From contig DAOOQQ010000011.1 of NCBI GenBank assembly GCA_035388825.1, positions 27,753 to 91,752 on the forward strand: a stretch of DNA of 64,000 bases, read 5' to 3'. Position numbers and translations under genes: made by a program. The notes below the pieces were generated by a model. It was not told the DNA's origin, did no database searches, and saw only the letters and a program-made list of their open reading frames with translations. Origin of the DNA: MWAR01 sp035388825 (GTDB taxonomy: Bacteria > Muiribacteriota > Ozemobacteria > Ozemobacterales > Ozemobacteraceae). This document shows positions 31,942 to 41,336 of the stretch, one piece after another. Each line of letters opens with the position of its first letter. The stretch's first letter is position 1.

Positions 31942-33673
31942 GGGCGGCCTCCTTCTCGGCCAGCAGACAGGCTGCGATCTTTGCTTCGGCATCCTTCATG
32001 GCATCGGCGCCGACCTTTGCGTAGTTCCAGTTGCGGAACTGTTCGGTGAGCGTGAAGAAGGTGTCGCGGGCCTTGTCCTTGTCGGTGAAGGTGAACTCGT
32101 GTTCGAGCACGCGGCAGACGCGGCCGAACAGGTCTTTCTGGCGGTCGGGCGGGCAGGCGGCGTCGACGTCGTCGAACGAGTTCTGCTGCAGATACACCGA
32201 GTCGAGGAACTCGCTCTTGAGGTAGACGACGTAATCGTCCATCGAGGTGCCCTCTTCGCCGACGACCTGCATCATCTCGAAGACGGACCGGCCGCGGCGC
32301 AGGAACGAGCGGGCCCAGGCGACCTTCTTCTCGTCGATGATGCCGTGGTATTTCGACCAGGATTCGAGCGGATCGATCGCGGGGAAGCGGCGGGCGTAGG
32401 AGCGGGCATACGAGAGGCCGAGGAACGAGCCGACGACCTTGAGCGTGCCCTGCGTGACCGGCTCCTCGAAGTTGCCGCCGGCGGGGCTGACGGCGCCGCC
32501 GATCGTGAGCGAGGCCTCGCGGCCGTCGCGCAGCTTCACCGAGCCGCCGCGCTCGTAGAAGCGGGCGATCGAGCTTTCGAGGTAGGCCGGGAAGGCCTCC
32601 TCGCCGGGGATCTCCTCGAGGCGGCCGCTCATCTCGCGCAGGGCCTGGGCCCAGCGGGAGGTCGAGTCGGCCAGCAGCAGCACGTGGAGCCCCTGGAGGC
32701 GGTAGTATTCGCCGAGCGTCACGGCCGTGTAGACGGAGGATTCGCGGGCGGCGACGGGCATGCTGGAGGTGTTGCAGATGATGATCGTGCGCTCCATCAG
32801 CGTCTTGCCGGTGCGCGGATCGGTCAGGTGGGGGAACTCGCGCAGGGTCTCGACGACCTCGCCGGCGCGCTCGCCGCAGGCGGCCGAGATGACGACGTCG
32901 ACCTCGGCGTGACGGCTGGTGATCTGCTGCAGAACGGTCTTGCCGGCGCCGAACGGGCCGGGGATGCAGTAGGTGCCGCCGCGGGTGATCGGAAAGAAGG
33001 TATCGATGATGCGCTGCTTGGTGACCAGCGGGGTCGCGGGCAGAAGCCGCTCGGCGTAATGCGTCAGCGGGATGCGGACGGGCCAGCGGTTGATCATATT
33101 GACCGCTATAGTTTTCCCCTCGGCATTCTCGAGTTCGGCGATCTTGTGATCGACCGCGTAGGAGCCGGCGCCGACGAGGCTCTTGAGCTTCCATTCGCCC
33201 TCGAGATCGAACGGGGCGAAAATGTAATGGTCGAAAATGCTTTCCTTCACCTTGCCGAGGGCATCGGCGGCCCGGACAGCGGTTCCGGGCTTCGCGAGCG
33301 GGGTGAACTCCCACTTCGTCGAGCGGTTGAGCGGCTTGAAGTAGTTGCCGGGCTCGAGGAACTTGCCCACCTTCTCGGCAAACTCCGGCAGTGGGTTCTG
33401 GAGGCCGTCGTAGATCTGGCCCAGCAGGCCCGGCCCGAGCTCGAGCGAGAGCAGCTCGTCAGTCACATCGACCACGTCGCCCACCTTCAGGCCGCGGGTC
33501 AGCTCGAACACCTGCATGTCGGCGCGGTTCCCGCGGATGCGGATGATCTCGGCCATCAGCCGCACGCCGTCGGCGCGGTGGCAGTAGGCCACGGCGTTCT
33601 GCCGGATCGCGCCATCGAATTCGGCGGTGACCATATTACCAAATATTGTAACAATGCGTCCGGATACGCTCAC
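31934..33673 (-). CDS. atpA: V-type ATPase catalytic subunit A
   Basis: The 579-residue catalytic subunit has Walker A GPFGAGKT (239-246), the conserved ACGERAGEVVE and LLADSTSRWAQALREMSGRLEEIPGEE, and the A-subunit-specific non-homologous insert before the P-loop. It hydrolyses or makes ATP in the A3B3 head. It starts with GTG, overlapping the DUF2764 stop (GTGA). The protein length fits the family. Confidence 0.97.
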   Translation of the reverse strand: MSVSGRIVTIFGNMVTAEFDGAIRQNAVAYCHRADGVRLMAEIIRIRGNRADMQVFELTRGLKVGDVVDVTDELLSLELGPGLLGQIYDGLQNPLPEFAEKVGKFLEPGNYFKPLNRSTKWEFTPLAKPGTAVRAADALGKVKESIFDHYIFAPFDLEGEWKLKSLVGAGSYAVDHKIAELENAEGKTIAVNMINRWPVRIPLTHYAERLLPATPLVTKQRIIDTFFPITRGGTYCIPGPFGAGKTVLQQITSRHAEVDVVISAACGERAGEVVETLREFPHLTDPRTGKTLMERTIIICNTSSMPVAARESSVYTAVTLGEYYRLQGLHVLLLADSTSRWAQALREMSGRLEEIPGEEAFPAYLESSIARFYERGGSVKLRDGREASLTIGGAVSPAGGNFEEPVTQGTLKVVGSFLGLSYARSYARRFPAIDPLESWSKYHGIIDEKKVAWARSFLRRGRSVFEMMQVVGEEGTSMDDYVVYLKSEFLDSVYLQQNSFDDVDAACPPDRQKDLFGRVCRVLEHEFTFTDKDKARDTFFTLTEQFRNWNYAKVGADAMKDAEAKIAACLLAEKEAAHA

Positions 33674-34374
33674 AGGGCGGTGACCTCCTCGAGTATCTTG
33701 AGCGCCGCGCCCCGGTCGAGAGCCGCATACCGGGACAGCAGTCTGAGCTTCAGCAGGTAGAACACCAGTTCATCGAGTTCGAACGAGTAGCGGGTCGACT
33801 CGGCGGCGAGAAAGGCGAACCGCGCCTCGTCGAGTTTGTGCTCGCCGGTCATCGGGTCGGCGGCATTGCTCCACTCGTTGATCAGCGCGGCATAATCATA
33901 GGCGGGGGCGTCGGGGGGAAGCGGCCGGGCCTGATCGGGAGCCGATACGGCCGTGTCCCGCGTGTTCGCGAGCAGGACGGCCAGGGACATCTCCCAGGTG
34001 CTCCAGCGCTGGAGCAGGCGGGATCCGACGCGCAGCCCGGTCTGGTGCATGTACCGGAACCAGGCGAAACACACATCCTCATGCCAGGCCACCTCGTCCT
34101 CGGCGGAGGGCCAGAGGGCGACCCGCTCACGCAGGGCCTCAGGAAGCAGCTCCATCAGCTCGGCCGGCGGCTCGGCGGCGTGGCCGACCAGACGGCTTTT
34201 CTGCATGGCGCGCAGGGCGGGCTCGACGGCGAAACAGTCGGCCAGCAGATCGAGCGTCGGGTCCTCCTCGGTGCGCATCGCGGTGAGAACGTTCTCGAGG
34301 CTGCACGGAAGAGGCTCACCGAACCCGGGAAGCGGGGGCAGCGAAGAAAGAAGATAGAAAAGTCGCGAACTCAC
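33670..34374 (-). CDS. DUF2764 V-ATPase-associated protein
   Basis: The 234-residue helical protein starts with GTG (MSSRLFYLLSSLPPLPGFGE). It occupies the slot between E and A where spirochaete and Bacteroidetes V-ATPase operons carry a DUF2764 gene, and its N-terminal Y-L-L-S-S-L-P-P motif matches that family. It is thought to take the place of subunit C, but this has not been proven to my knowledge. It lies 9 bases after subunit E and overlaps subunit A. Confidence 0.85.
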   Translation of the reverse strand: MSSRLFYLLSSLPPLPGFGEPLPCSLENVLTAMRTEEDPTLDLLADCFAVEPALRAMQKSRLVGHAAEPPAELMELLPEALRERVALWPSAEDEVAWHEDVCFAWFRYMHQTGLRVGSRLLQRWSTWEMSLAVLLANTRDTAVSAPDQARPLPPDAPAYDYAALINEWSNAADPMTGEHKLDEARFAFLAAESTRYSFELDELVFYLLKLRLLSRYAALDRGAALKILEEVTAL

Positions 34375-34383
34375 GGCTGCGAC

Positions 34384-34995
34384 TTACTTTCCGGTTTGCT
34401 CGGCCTTGTCCAGGAGGGCACGGAGTTCAGGCGCGATCAGGCGGCCGAAGGCCTCGGAAACGGAGGCTTCGGTCAGTTCGACGACTTCGCCGGAAGCGGC
34501 GTCGCGCAGGGTGAAACCGGCGGTCTTGAGCGTCTCGCCGAGACGCGCGCGGCCGTCGGCCGTCTTGAACAGGTCGGAGACGGCGGCCTGGGTCAGCTTC
34601 GCGCCGACGACGGGGCCAAGCGCGACTTCCCACTCGCGACCGGTCTTCTGGGTCTTGAGCAGTTCCTTGATCGAGGCCTCGACGACGTCGGCAGCCGACA
34701 GCTTCTCGGCGACGACGGGCTGGAGGAGACCGCGGGTGAGGTTTTCCAGACGTTTCTTCACATCGAGAATGAGATCCCGGGCGGCAAGGCGCAGCTCGGC
34801 CTCGACCTTCTGGCGGTGGCGGGCAGCTTCGGCTTCGCCTTCCTGGACCAGTCGGCGGGCTGCGGCTTTCGCCTGTTCCTTCTCGTGCTCGGCTTTCGCC
34901 TTCGCATCGGCCAGAATCTTCTCGGCCTCGCGGCGGGCGGCTTCGATCCCGTCCTCGCGCAGCTGTTTGGTGAAGGTGGCGACATCGATACCCAT
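34384..34995 (-). CDS. atpE: V-type ATPase peripheral-stalk subunit E
   Basis: The 203-residue protein has a long charged helix (residues 5-95, AEKILADAKAKAEHEKEQAKAA region) and a C-terminal alpha/beta head, as in subunit E. It is the first gene of the operon E-DUF2764-A-B-D-I-K. No subunit F, G or C gene is visible nearby. The ATG has GGAGT upstream and the promoter is 57-86 bases before it. Confidence 0.9.
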   Translation of the reverse strand: MGIDVATFTKQLREDGIEAARREAEKILADAKAKAEHEKEQAKAAARRLVQEGEAEAARHRQKVEAELRLAARDLILDVKKRLENLTRGLLQPVVAEKLSAADVVEASIKELLKTQKTGREWEVALGPVVGAKLTQAAVSDLFKTADGRARLGETLKTAGFTLRDAASGEVVELTEASVSEAFGRLIAPELRALLDKAEQTGK

Positions 34996-35052
34996 TGCTG
35001 AGACTCCTTCAGTGACCTGCCGTCATGTTCCAAAGAATGACCGGGTTGGTGG

Positions 35053-35082
35053 GTTATACCACAGATTCCCTGCCTTGGGCAA
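35053..35082 (-). promoter_or_regulatory. promoter of the V-ATPase operon
   Basis: On the minus strand TTGCCC (35082-35077) and TATAAC (35058-35053) are separated by 18 bases. Transcription would start near 35046, leaving a leader of about 50 bases before subunit E. Confidence 0.6.
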
Positions 35083-35320
35083 ACACTCATCCGTCTTCTG
35101 CCCAAACTCACGGTGCTGTCGGGAGGGCCTTCCAGAGAATCGATTCGTTCCCGCGGCGCACGTGCCGGAGCGGGTAACGGCGTTCGCATCTGCCCTGATC
35201 GATACCCTGAGCGTGTCGGCGCACATGCCGTGTTCGTCATCGAAGGTTGGTGGGTAAACATCCTGCCCGAATATGCCGATGATGATACCGAATCGTCTGG
35301 ACCCTTCGAGGAGGTTTACC
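35083..35320. other. intergenic region between divergent units
   Basis: This stretch upstream of the Big_5 gene (with the V-ATPase promoter beside it) has no gene I can support and no tRNA-like fold. A GAGGAGG ribosome-binding site lies at 35308-35314. I see no convincing -35/-10 pair for the plus-strand gene. Confidence 0.5.
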
Positions 35321-37684
35321 ATGAACCGAGGAATTCGAGCCGTCGTGCTGGGAGCTCTGCTGGTCGGAGCAGGACCCGCGCTGCCGGTGTCAGCAGCCGT
35401 TGGAATGACAACCGCCGGACAGGCCGTCCAGGTTGTCCGCACCATCCCGGCGGACATGGCTGCGGATGTCCAGTCCTCGACGCCGCTGACCGTCGAGTTC
35501 GGCGGCGCCCTGTCACAGGCGTTCTATCAGACGATCAACCTCAATCTGTTCCGGAACGGCCAGTCGATCGACGGCGAGTTGTTCTACAACCCCGCCGCCC
35601 GGCAGGTCATGTTCAAGCCCAAAACCCCTCTGCAGACCGGTCAGATGTATACCGCCCAGCTCAGCTTCGGTGACGGCTCCGGCGGAACCGCCGAGAAGAT
35701 GTGGAACTTCCGCGTCGTCGGCGCCGGGAACGGCCGCTCGGCAGCGGCTGCGGGCGGGATGTCGGATGCCATGCAGGCGGCGGGCTCAGCCGGAATCGCG
35801 GTTCCGAACGTCGCGGCTGCCGCGTCGGTGAAGCTGGCGATCACGAACGCCAACATGGCCGGCGGCACCCTCAACCCCCAGAATCCGCTCGAAGTGAGCT
35901 TCAGCGAGGCCCTCGACATCACGTCGCTGAAGGATGCCCCCGTGAAGCTCCTGTGCAACCGGGAAACCGTCGGCGTCGATTACCGGCTTTCGCGCGATCT
36001 CAAGACCCTGACGCTCGTTCCCCGCCAGCCCCTCCGGCCCGGCAACGAGTATGGCGTCGCGATCAGCCAAACGCTGTCGGGAAGCTCGGGTGCGCGGCTT
36101 CCGAAGAACACCGTGATTCCGTTCCGCGTCGGGGGCTCGTCCGCTGCGGATTACGAGGTGCCCGCGAATGTTCTCGAGGAGGCGCCGGCGGACGCCGCCG
36201 CTCCCGTTTCGGCTCCGGCCCGCCGCCAGGGCCTGATCAACTCGGGAAGCTTCGATGCGCCCGCCCCGGATGCCTTTGTCGCCGCGCCGGTGCAGGATGT
36301 GGCACCGCTCAAACTCGTCGGCATGTCGCCGCAGAACGGCTCCGTCGTCACCAACCTCAGTCAGCCCATCACCATCGCCTTCAGCCAGGACGTGCGGCCC
36401 GAGACGCTCAACGAGTTCACCTTCCGGGTCGAGGACGAGTTCGGCCCTGTGCCCGCCAAGATTCAGTATCTGAGCGGCCAGAAACGCGCCATGCTGACCC
36501 CGGTCGGGGTGCTCGACGCGAACCGCTCCTATCGCGTCATCATCACCCAGGGCATCACGGATCTGTCCGGCCGGCCCCTTCATGCCGGCTTTGCATCGAC
36601 CTTTGCGACCACCTCGCCGGCCGCCGCCCCGGCCATGCCCGAAGCCTTCGCGGCTGCGCCCCGTCAGACACGCCCCCCGGCGCGCCAGGCCGTCGTGAAA
36701 GAACCGGTGCAGGAGTCGCGCGAACTCGAAGTGCTCGACGACGAGGCCGGCGCAACCGGCGCCGCCGCCGACGGAGCGATGGAAGCCGATGCCGACTGGA
36801 ACGCCCCGGCCCCCCGCCAGGCGGCCCCGACCGCCCGCCGCGCCGCGCCCCGCGAGACGCTCTCCACCTTCAAGGTGACCGGGATCCTGCCCGCCGCCAA
36901 CGCGGAGCAGGTAGCCCGCAACTCCAAGATTTTCATCCACTTCAACGAACCGGCCAGCACGAACACGGTCAACCCGATCAACATCTCGGTGTTCGGGCAC
37001 CAGGAACGTGTCGAAGGCCGCGTCTCCTATGATGCGCGCAGAAACCGCGCGATCTTCATCCCGGCCGCCCCGCTCGAGGCCGAAACGCAGTACAAGGTTC
37101 TCATCAGCGACAAGATCAAAAGTCAGGCCGGAGAACAGCTTGCAGCGCGGTATTCCTGGCAGTTCACCACGCAGAGCGAGCGCCAGTCGCGCACCACGGC
37201 CATCCGCAAACCCCGCGCGGCCGAGGCGGATGCGGCCTTCTACATCCCTCTCGCCGACGGTCGGACCGTGATGCCGGCCGCCGCCGCCGCCCGCCTTTCC
37301 CAGCCCGCCACTCCCGCCAGCACGGGCTTCGTGTATGTCCCTGCCGGCCACTGGACCTTCAAATCCCTCAAGCGCGTGATCTCGAAAGGTCTCCTGCCCG
37401 GCATGCCCTTCTACGATGTGTCGAAGGTCACCCGCTACGAGTTCGCCAGCGCCGTCCGCTCCGCTCTCGACAACCTGCGCGGCATGAGCACGTCCCAGAA
37501 GAAGCCGACCCTGCGCGTCGGCGATCTGGTCGAGCTCGAGCAGCTCGTCATCGCATTCCGCGGCGAACTCCGCTCGTTCGGCGTCGACGTTTCCTGGTTC
37601 GAACGGTTCCTGGCGGCCCAGGGCGTCAGCATTGCGGATGTCGAGCGGCGCGTCGGTCTGAACGGACAACCCCGCCAGGGCTGA
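35321..37684 (+). CDS. exported Big_5 repeat protein with a C-terminal SLH-like domain
   Basis: The 787-residue protein has a signal peptide (about 1-25). Four Ig-like Big_5 repeats start near residues 35, 165, 330 and 550 (each like VRTIPADMAADVQSSTPLTV or VTGILPAANAEQVARNSKIF), separated by Ala/Pro-rich linkers. Its end (about 685-740, PAGHWTFKSLKRVISKGLLPG...VTRYEFASAVRSAL) matches the S-layer-homology pattern. It probably attaches to the cell wall or outer membrane and displays the Ig stalk. I used the ATG with SD GAGGAGG, not an ATG 16 codons earlier. It is followed by a FapA-family gene. Confidence 0.82.
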   Translation: MNRGIRAVVLGALLVGAGPALPVSAAVGMTTAGQAVQVVRTIPADMAADVQSSTPLTVEFGGALSQAFYQTINLNLFRNGQSIDGELFYNPAARQVMFKPKTPLQTGQMYTAQLSFGDGSGGTAEKMWNFRVVGAGNGRSAAAAGGMSDAMQAAGSAGIAVPNVAAAASVKLAITNANMAGGTLNPQNPLEVSFSEALDITSLKDAPVKLLCNRETVGVDYRLSRDLKTLTLVPRQPLRPGNEYGVAISQTLSGSSGARLPKNTVIPFRVGGSSAADYEVPANVLEEAPADAAAPVSAPARRQGLINSGSFDAPAPDAFVAAPVQDVAPLKLVGMSPQNGSVVTNLSQPITIAFSQDVRPETLNEFTFRVEDEFGPVPAKIQYLSGQKRAMLTPVGVLDANRSYRVIITQGITDLSGRPLHAGFASTFATTSPAAAPAMPEAFAAAPRQTRPPARQAVVKEPVQESRELEVLDDEAGATGAAADGAMEADADWNAPAPRQAAPTARRAAPRETLSTFKVTGILPAANAEQVARNSKIFIHFNEPASTNTVNPINISVFGHQERVEGRVSYDARRNRAIFIPAAPLEAETQYKVLISDKIKSQAGEQLAARYSWQFTTQSERQSRTTAIRKPRAAEADAAFYIPLADGRTVMPAAAAARLSQPATPASTGFVYVPAGHWTFKSLKRVISKGLLPGMPFYDVSKVTRYEFASAVRSALDNLRGMSTSQKKPTLRVGDLVELEQLVIAFRGELRSFGVDVSWFERFLAAQGVSIADVERRVGLNGQPRQG

Positions 37685-37691
37685 GGATCGC

Positions 37692-39203
37692 GTGCCCAGC
37701 GGCAGGAAACAGCTCGGACAGCCGGGAAGATTCGCCGGGAAGGCGCTTCCCGGCTTTTCCATGACGGTCGATGTCAACCGCCTCGAGACCGAAGCCTATC
37801 TGTCGATCGAGCGGTATCCCGAGGTGTTCGACGCCACCAAGGCTGTCGAAATCATCCGGAAGGAGATTGCCGACTGCCTTCCCTTCGGCGTCGACGAGCG
37901 GTTCCTGAAGACGGCCCTTCCGGAAGCCGTGGGGCGCCGCAGACTCGTCGCCGGCCAAATTATTGCTTCTGGTATACAACCTGTCGACGGCGACCCTGCC
38001 GAAATCGAGTTCCTCATCCCCCGCCCCTCGAAAGAGTGCCTGATGCAGCCCGACGGGACGCTCGATTTCAAGACCCGGGATCTGTTCCGGTCCGTCTCGA
38101 CGGACGAGATCATCCTGGTGAAGAAACAGCCAACGCCGGGGAAAGCGGGCATATCCGTCTTCGGCACTCCCATCCCGCCCGTTCCAGGCCGTGACCGCCG
38201 GGTGATCGCCGGAAAAAACGTCTCGCTCCGCATCGAAGGCGGGATGGAGGTCTACGCAGCTGCCTGCGAAGGTCAGGTCATCATCGAGAGTGGCGTGAAA
38301 TCCGTGACGGTGCATGTCGCCCCGGTGCTCGAGATTTCCGGAAACGTCGATTATGAAACGGGGAATATCAGCTTCAAGGGCTCGGTCATCGTTCACGGCT
38401 CGATTTTGAGCGGGTTTTCGGTGAACGTCACCGGCAATCTCCGCGTCGACGGTCTGATCGAGCCGGCCACGACGGTCACGGTTGGCGGGGATCTCGACGT
38501 TGGCAAAGGCATTCTCGGCAGCGCGGACACACCGGAGCCATCTGAAACCACCGGCGGCATCCGGGTGTTCGGCAATCTGCGGGCACTCTACGCCGAAAAC
38601 GCCTTCCTGGCCGTCCAGGGCGACCTGTTTCTCCGCTCCGCCCTCAACTGCCGGATCCGGGCCAACGGAGAGGTCGCCATCGAGAAAGCCCTGATCGGCG
38701 GCGAAACGATTGCCTTCCACTCCATCACCGCCGGGGAGATCGGCAACGAGGTCGGCCTGAAAACGATCGTCTCGTGCGGCCTCTCCCCAACGACGCTCAA
38801 CCAGCTGAACCTGGTCGTCAAAGTTCTCGACGATATCCGGAAGCAACATGCCGAGCTCGAAAAGAATCTCCACTTCGTGATCCGGCATCCCGAGCGGGTT
38901 CCCGGTGATAAAGCCGCCCTTCTGCGCACCAGTCTCGAACAGAAACTCGTGAGTCTCGCGGATCAGGTGACCAAACTCGAAGTCAAGAAAGCCGATCTGG
39001 CCCTTCTTCTCCTCGAGGAACATATCGCGACGATCTCGGCAGGCACCCTGCACGAGGGCACCGTCCTCTCGATCCGCAACTCGCGCCTGGTCATCGACAC
39101 GGAACGCCGGTTCCTCACCTATGCCCAGAAGCTTCCCGAAGAGATACTCGAGTGCCGTCCTTACCAGCCCGGGAGCAGAAAATCCGGCAAGGTCAGGCCC
39201 TGA
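37692..39203 (+). CDS. FapA-family (DUF342) polymerising-fold protein
   Basis: The 503-residue protein has the central right-handed beta-helix of FapA/DUF342 (ISGNVDYETGNISFKGSVIVHGSI, VTVGGDLDVGKGILG) and C-terminal coiled coil (LRTSLEQKLVSLADQVTKLE). The family is named from flagellar assembly but occurs in many non-flagellated bacteria. The GTG at 37692 has a GAGG SD, and an internal ATG at 37761 (MTVDVNRLE) is an alternative. Its last 43 bases overlap the end of the convergent AsmA-like gene. Confidence 0.85.
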   Translation: MPSGRKQLGQPGRFAGKALPGFSMTVDVNRLETEAYLSIERYPEVFDATKAVEIIRKEIADCLPFGVDERFLKTALPEAVGRRRLVAGQIIASGIQPVDGDPAEIEFLIPRPSKECLMQPDGTLDFKTRDLFRSVSTDEIILVKKQPTPGKAGISVFGTPIPPVPGRDRRVIAGKNVSLRIEGGMEVYAAACEGQVIIESGVKSVTVHVAPVLEISGNVDYETGNISFKGSVIVHGSILSGFSVNVTGNLRVDGLIEPATTVTVGGDLDVGKGILGSADTPEPSETTGGIRVFGNLRALYAENAFLAVQGDLFLRSALNCRIRANGEVAIEKALIGGETIAFHSITAGEIGNEVGLKTIVSCGLSPTTLNQLNLVVKVLDDIRKQHAELEKNLHFVIRHPERVPGDKAALLRTSLEQKLVSLADQVTKLEVKKADLALLLLEEHIATISAGTLHEGTVLSIRNSRLVIDTERRFLTYAQKLPEEILECRPYQPGSRKSGKVRP

Positions 39204-40762
39204 GACAGGGTGGCGGGCTCCATTCCCGGCTCGGTCACGAAACCGCTCCAGACACCGCCCTCATAATCTCCGGCAAGATGCAGGCTTGTTCCGTCCGCAC
39301 CCGCGAAGCCGATCCGGGTTTCGAGCCGGTCAGGAACGGGACCATGCGCTTCGAACACCACGCCGATTGGCATCTGCAGGTCATTTCCGATCGTGGCACC
39401 GCCGGCACGGATGCGCCTCAGAAGGTCCGGAAGCTCTGATTCCGCCGTCCAGGCCGAGCAGACATCCCAGCGGCCGCCATGCCCCTCGTCCCTCCGGAAT
39501 CGCAGCATCACGGCCGAAGTCGCGATTCCCCGCTTCCTCAGCGAAACAAGCGCCGAGCCGTTCACCAGAATCCCCGGCGTCGGCCCGTCGATACGAGCCG
39601 AGAGGCTCGCCGTTCCATCCAGTTCCGGTACTCCGTATCCGTATCGGAGCGCCCAGGGAAGCGTGGCGACCAGTTCTCCGAGAGGAACCTCGGGAATACT
39701 CAACTCGAGACTCCAGTCGGGGCGGGAAGGTGCAGCAAATCCTACCGAGCCGGTGATCGAGGCGGGAAATCCCAGAGCCTGGCACCCGCGATCGGTAAGA
39801 TGCATCCGGCCGTCGAAGAACCGCCAGTCGGCGTTCACCTCGGCAAGTGACAGATTGAATCCGGTCATGATGGCGACGACATGGTTCAGTTGCCCCTGAA
39901 ACCCGCTCAGCATACCCATTTTAGGCTGATAGATCCAGGTCCCGCTTCCGGTGATCTCACCGGAAAAGGCGAGCGGATAATTCTTCTTCCAGAGCGGATC
40001 GAGCCACTTCGTCAGGGAAGCCAGAGAGACATGGAGATCGTCCAGCCCGATCTCGGCGGCTACCCCATCCCGTTGGAGCTCGAGACGGACGGCCGCGCCG
40101 ACCGGGAACAACGCCAGCCGTCCGTCCAGACGGCCGCGAAGCTTTCTCTGCGCAGCGTGAAGTTCGCCGGTGAAACGGGCGGCGAACAGATCGATGCCTT
40201 TGAAACGCGCATGAACATCGAACTCGACGGGCTGGGTTCCGGAAGCACCGGTGATCGGGTCGATCGAAAGCGAGGCGAGGCCGATCTCGACCGGCCCCGA
40301 AGCCGCCGGCATCCATTCGATGAGCCCCAGGCGGAGGCGATTGACCCCGACGGGAAGCTGCGAAACGACCTGGCACTGGAACGGCGGCAGGTCGGGAAGA
40401 TCGGCGAGCCATCCGGGGTTCGGGGCTCCCCACACCCTGACCCAGGGGCATTCGAGCCGATCGATGACGAGCCCCCGTCGGATCGCGTCTCGCAGCGTCA
40501 GGTTCAACTCGACCCGGCCGGAGGCAAAGCCCAGCCGCGTTCGGCGAAGGACGCCGTGGATCCCTTCCAGGGTCAGACGGTCGAGAACTGAGCCATGGAG
40601 CGGCCCGAGCCGCACCTCGGCATCGAGATTCCGCTCGAGGGTGGCGGCGGCCCACTGCGCCAGCACCGCATTGCCGGATGCGGAAGACAGCACCAGCCAG
40701 ATGGCTCCCAGGGTGGAGAGACAAAGAATGGTAATTCCCAGAAGCAGACGTAACGGACGCAT
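39161..40762 (-). CDS. AsmA/TamB-like membrane-anchored periplasmic protein
   Basis: The 533-residue protein has an N-terminal membrane anchor (about residues 5-28) and a long beta-rich periplasmic part. It starts with the AsmA-type NAVLAQWAAATLERNLDAEVRLGPLHGSV and has regular FSGEITGSGTW strands. The family is linked to lipid transport or outer-membrane homeostasis. I start at the ATG at 40762. The frame can open earlier at GTG or TTG, but that would run into the ndk terminator. Confidence 0.7.
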   Translation of the reverse strand: MRPLRLLLGITILCLSTLGAIWLVLSSASGNAVLAQWAAATLERNLDAEVRLGPLHGSVLDRLTLEGIHGVLRRTRLGFASGRVELNLTLRDAIRRGLVIDRLECPWVRVWGAPNPGWLADLPDLPPFQCQVVSQLPVGVNRLRLGLIEWMPAASGPVEIGLASLSIDPITGASGTQPVEFDVHARFKGIDLFAARFTGELHAAQRKLRGRLDGRLALFPVGAAVRLELQRDGVAAEIGLDDLHVSLASLTKWLDPLWKKNYPLAFSGEITGSGTWIYQPKMGMLSGFQGQLNHVVAIMTGFNLSLAEVNADWRFFDGRMHLTDRGCQALGFPASITGSVGFAAPSRPDWSLELSIPEVPLGELVATLPWALRYGYGVPELDGTASLSARIDGPTPGILVNGSALVSLRKRGIATSAVMLRFRRDEGHGGRWDVCSAWTAESELPDLLRRIRAGGATIGNDLQMPIGVVFEAHGPVPDRLETRIGFAGADGTSLHLAGDYEGGVWSGFVTEPGMEPATLSQGLTLPDFLLPGW

Positions 40763-40808
40763 GCGGGTATGATGCACGAGAAAAACGGCCCGGCGCAAGG
40801 GCTTCCTC

Positions 40809-40843
40809 AAAAACTCCGCCCCGCACGGGAGGGTGCGGGGCGG
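40809..40843 (-). terminator. intrinsic terminator after ndk
   Basis: An 11-base GC-rich stem (CCGCCCCGCAC with GTGCGGGGCGG, six-base loop) is followed on the minus strand by five T residues. It lies 23 bases past the ndk stop and ends the ptsN-rsbW-ndk unit. Confidence 0.85.
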
Positions 40844-40865
40844 GGCATGAGGCAGCAGAAGAGGC

Positions 40866-41336
40866 TCAGGTGTAATACAGCCAGTCTCTGATCGACAGAT
40901 CGTATTCGAGCAGCTCCTGCTCCCCGAAGTAGATCGCCGATTCGAGCGCGTAGCTCTCGGCCGAGTCGGAGCCGTGAACCAGGTTGTGCTTGGTGTCGAG
41001 AGCCATATCTCCGCGAATGGTTCCGGCTTCGGCGGCCAGCGGATTCGTCGCGCCCATCAGCTTGCGTACGATCGCGACGGCGTTGCGGCCTTCCAGGATC
41101 ATCGCGATGACGGGCCCGGAGAGCATGAAGGCCACGAGAGAGTCGTAGAACTCTTTCCCCTTGTGGCAGGCATACTGGCGTTCGGCCTGGTCCCGGGTGA
41201 TGCGAAGCATCTTCATTGCAACCAGACGTAACCCTTTACGTTCAAAGCGGGAGAGAATCTCTCCCGCTTTGCTGCGTTGAATGCCGTCAGGCTTGATCAG
41301 GACGAAGGTTCGTTCCTTGATGGTGTCGGTGGTCAT
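40866..41336 (-). CDS. ndk: nucleoside-diphosphate kinase
   Basis: The 156-residue enzyme transfers phosphate from ATP to NDPs through His121 in NLVHGSDS, with K15 (LIKPDG) and GTIRGD as other conserved parts. It has about ten extra residues at each end compared with the usual 140-150. Its start overlaps the stop of the RsbW-like gene by one base, so the two are translated together. Confidence 0.96.
   Translation of the reverse strand: MTTDTIKERTFVLIKPDGIQRSKAGEILSRFERKGLRLVAMKMLRITRDQAERQYACHKGKEFYDSLVAFMLSGPVIAMILEGRNAVAIVRKLMGATNPLAAEAGTIRGDMALDTKHNLVHGSDSAESYALESAIYFGEQELLEYDLSIRDWLYYT

Noticed and set aside
35083..35200. possible SRP RNA or tRNA in the gap before the Big_5 gene
   Set aside because: A short AAGGCAG match on the minus strand is not enough. 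No SRP tetraloop, T-loop or CCA end was found.
35023..35457. 144-codon minus-strand frame in the region before the Big_5 gene
   Set aside because: It overlaps the signal peptide region of the Big_5 gene, has no SD and no recognisable sequence.
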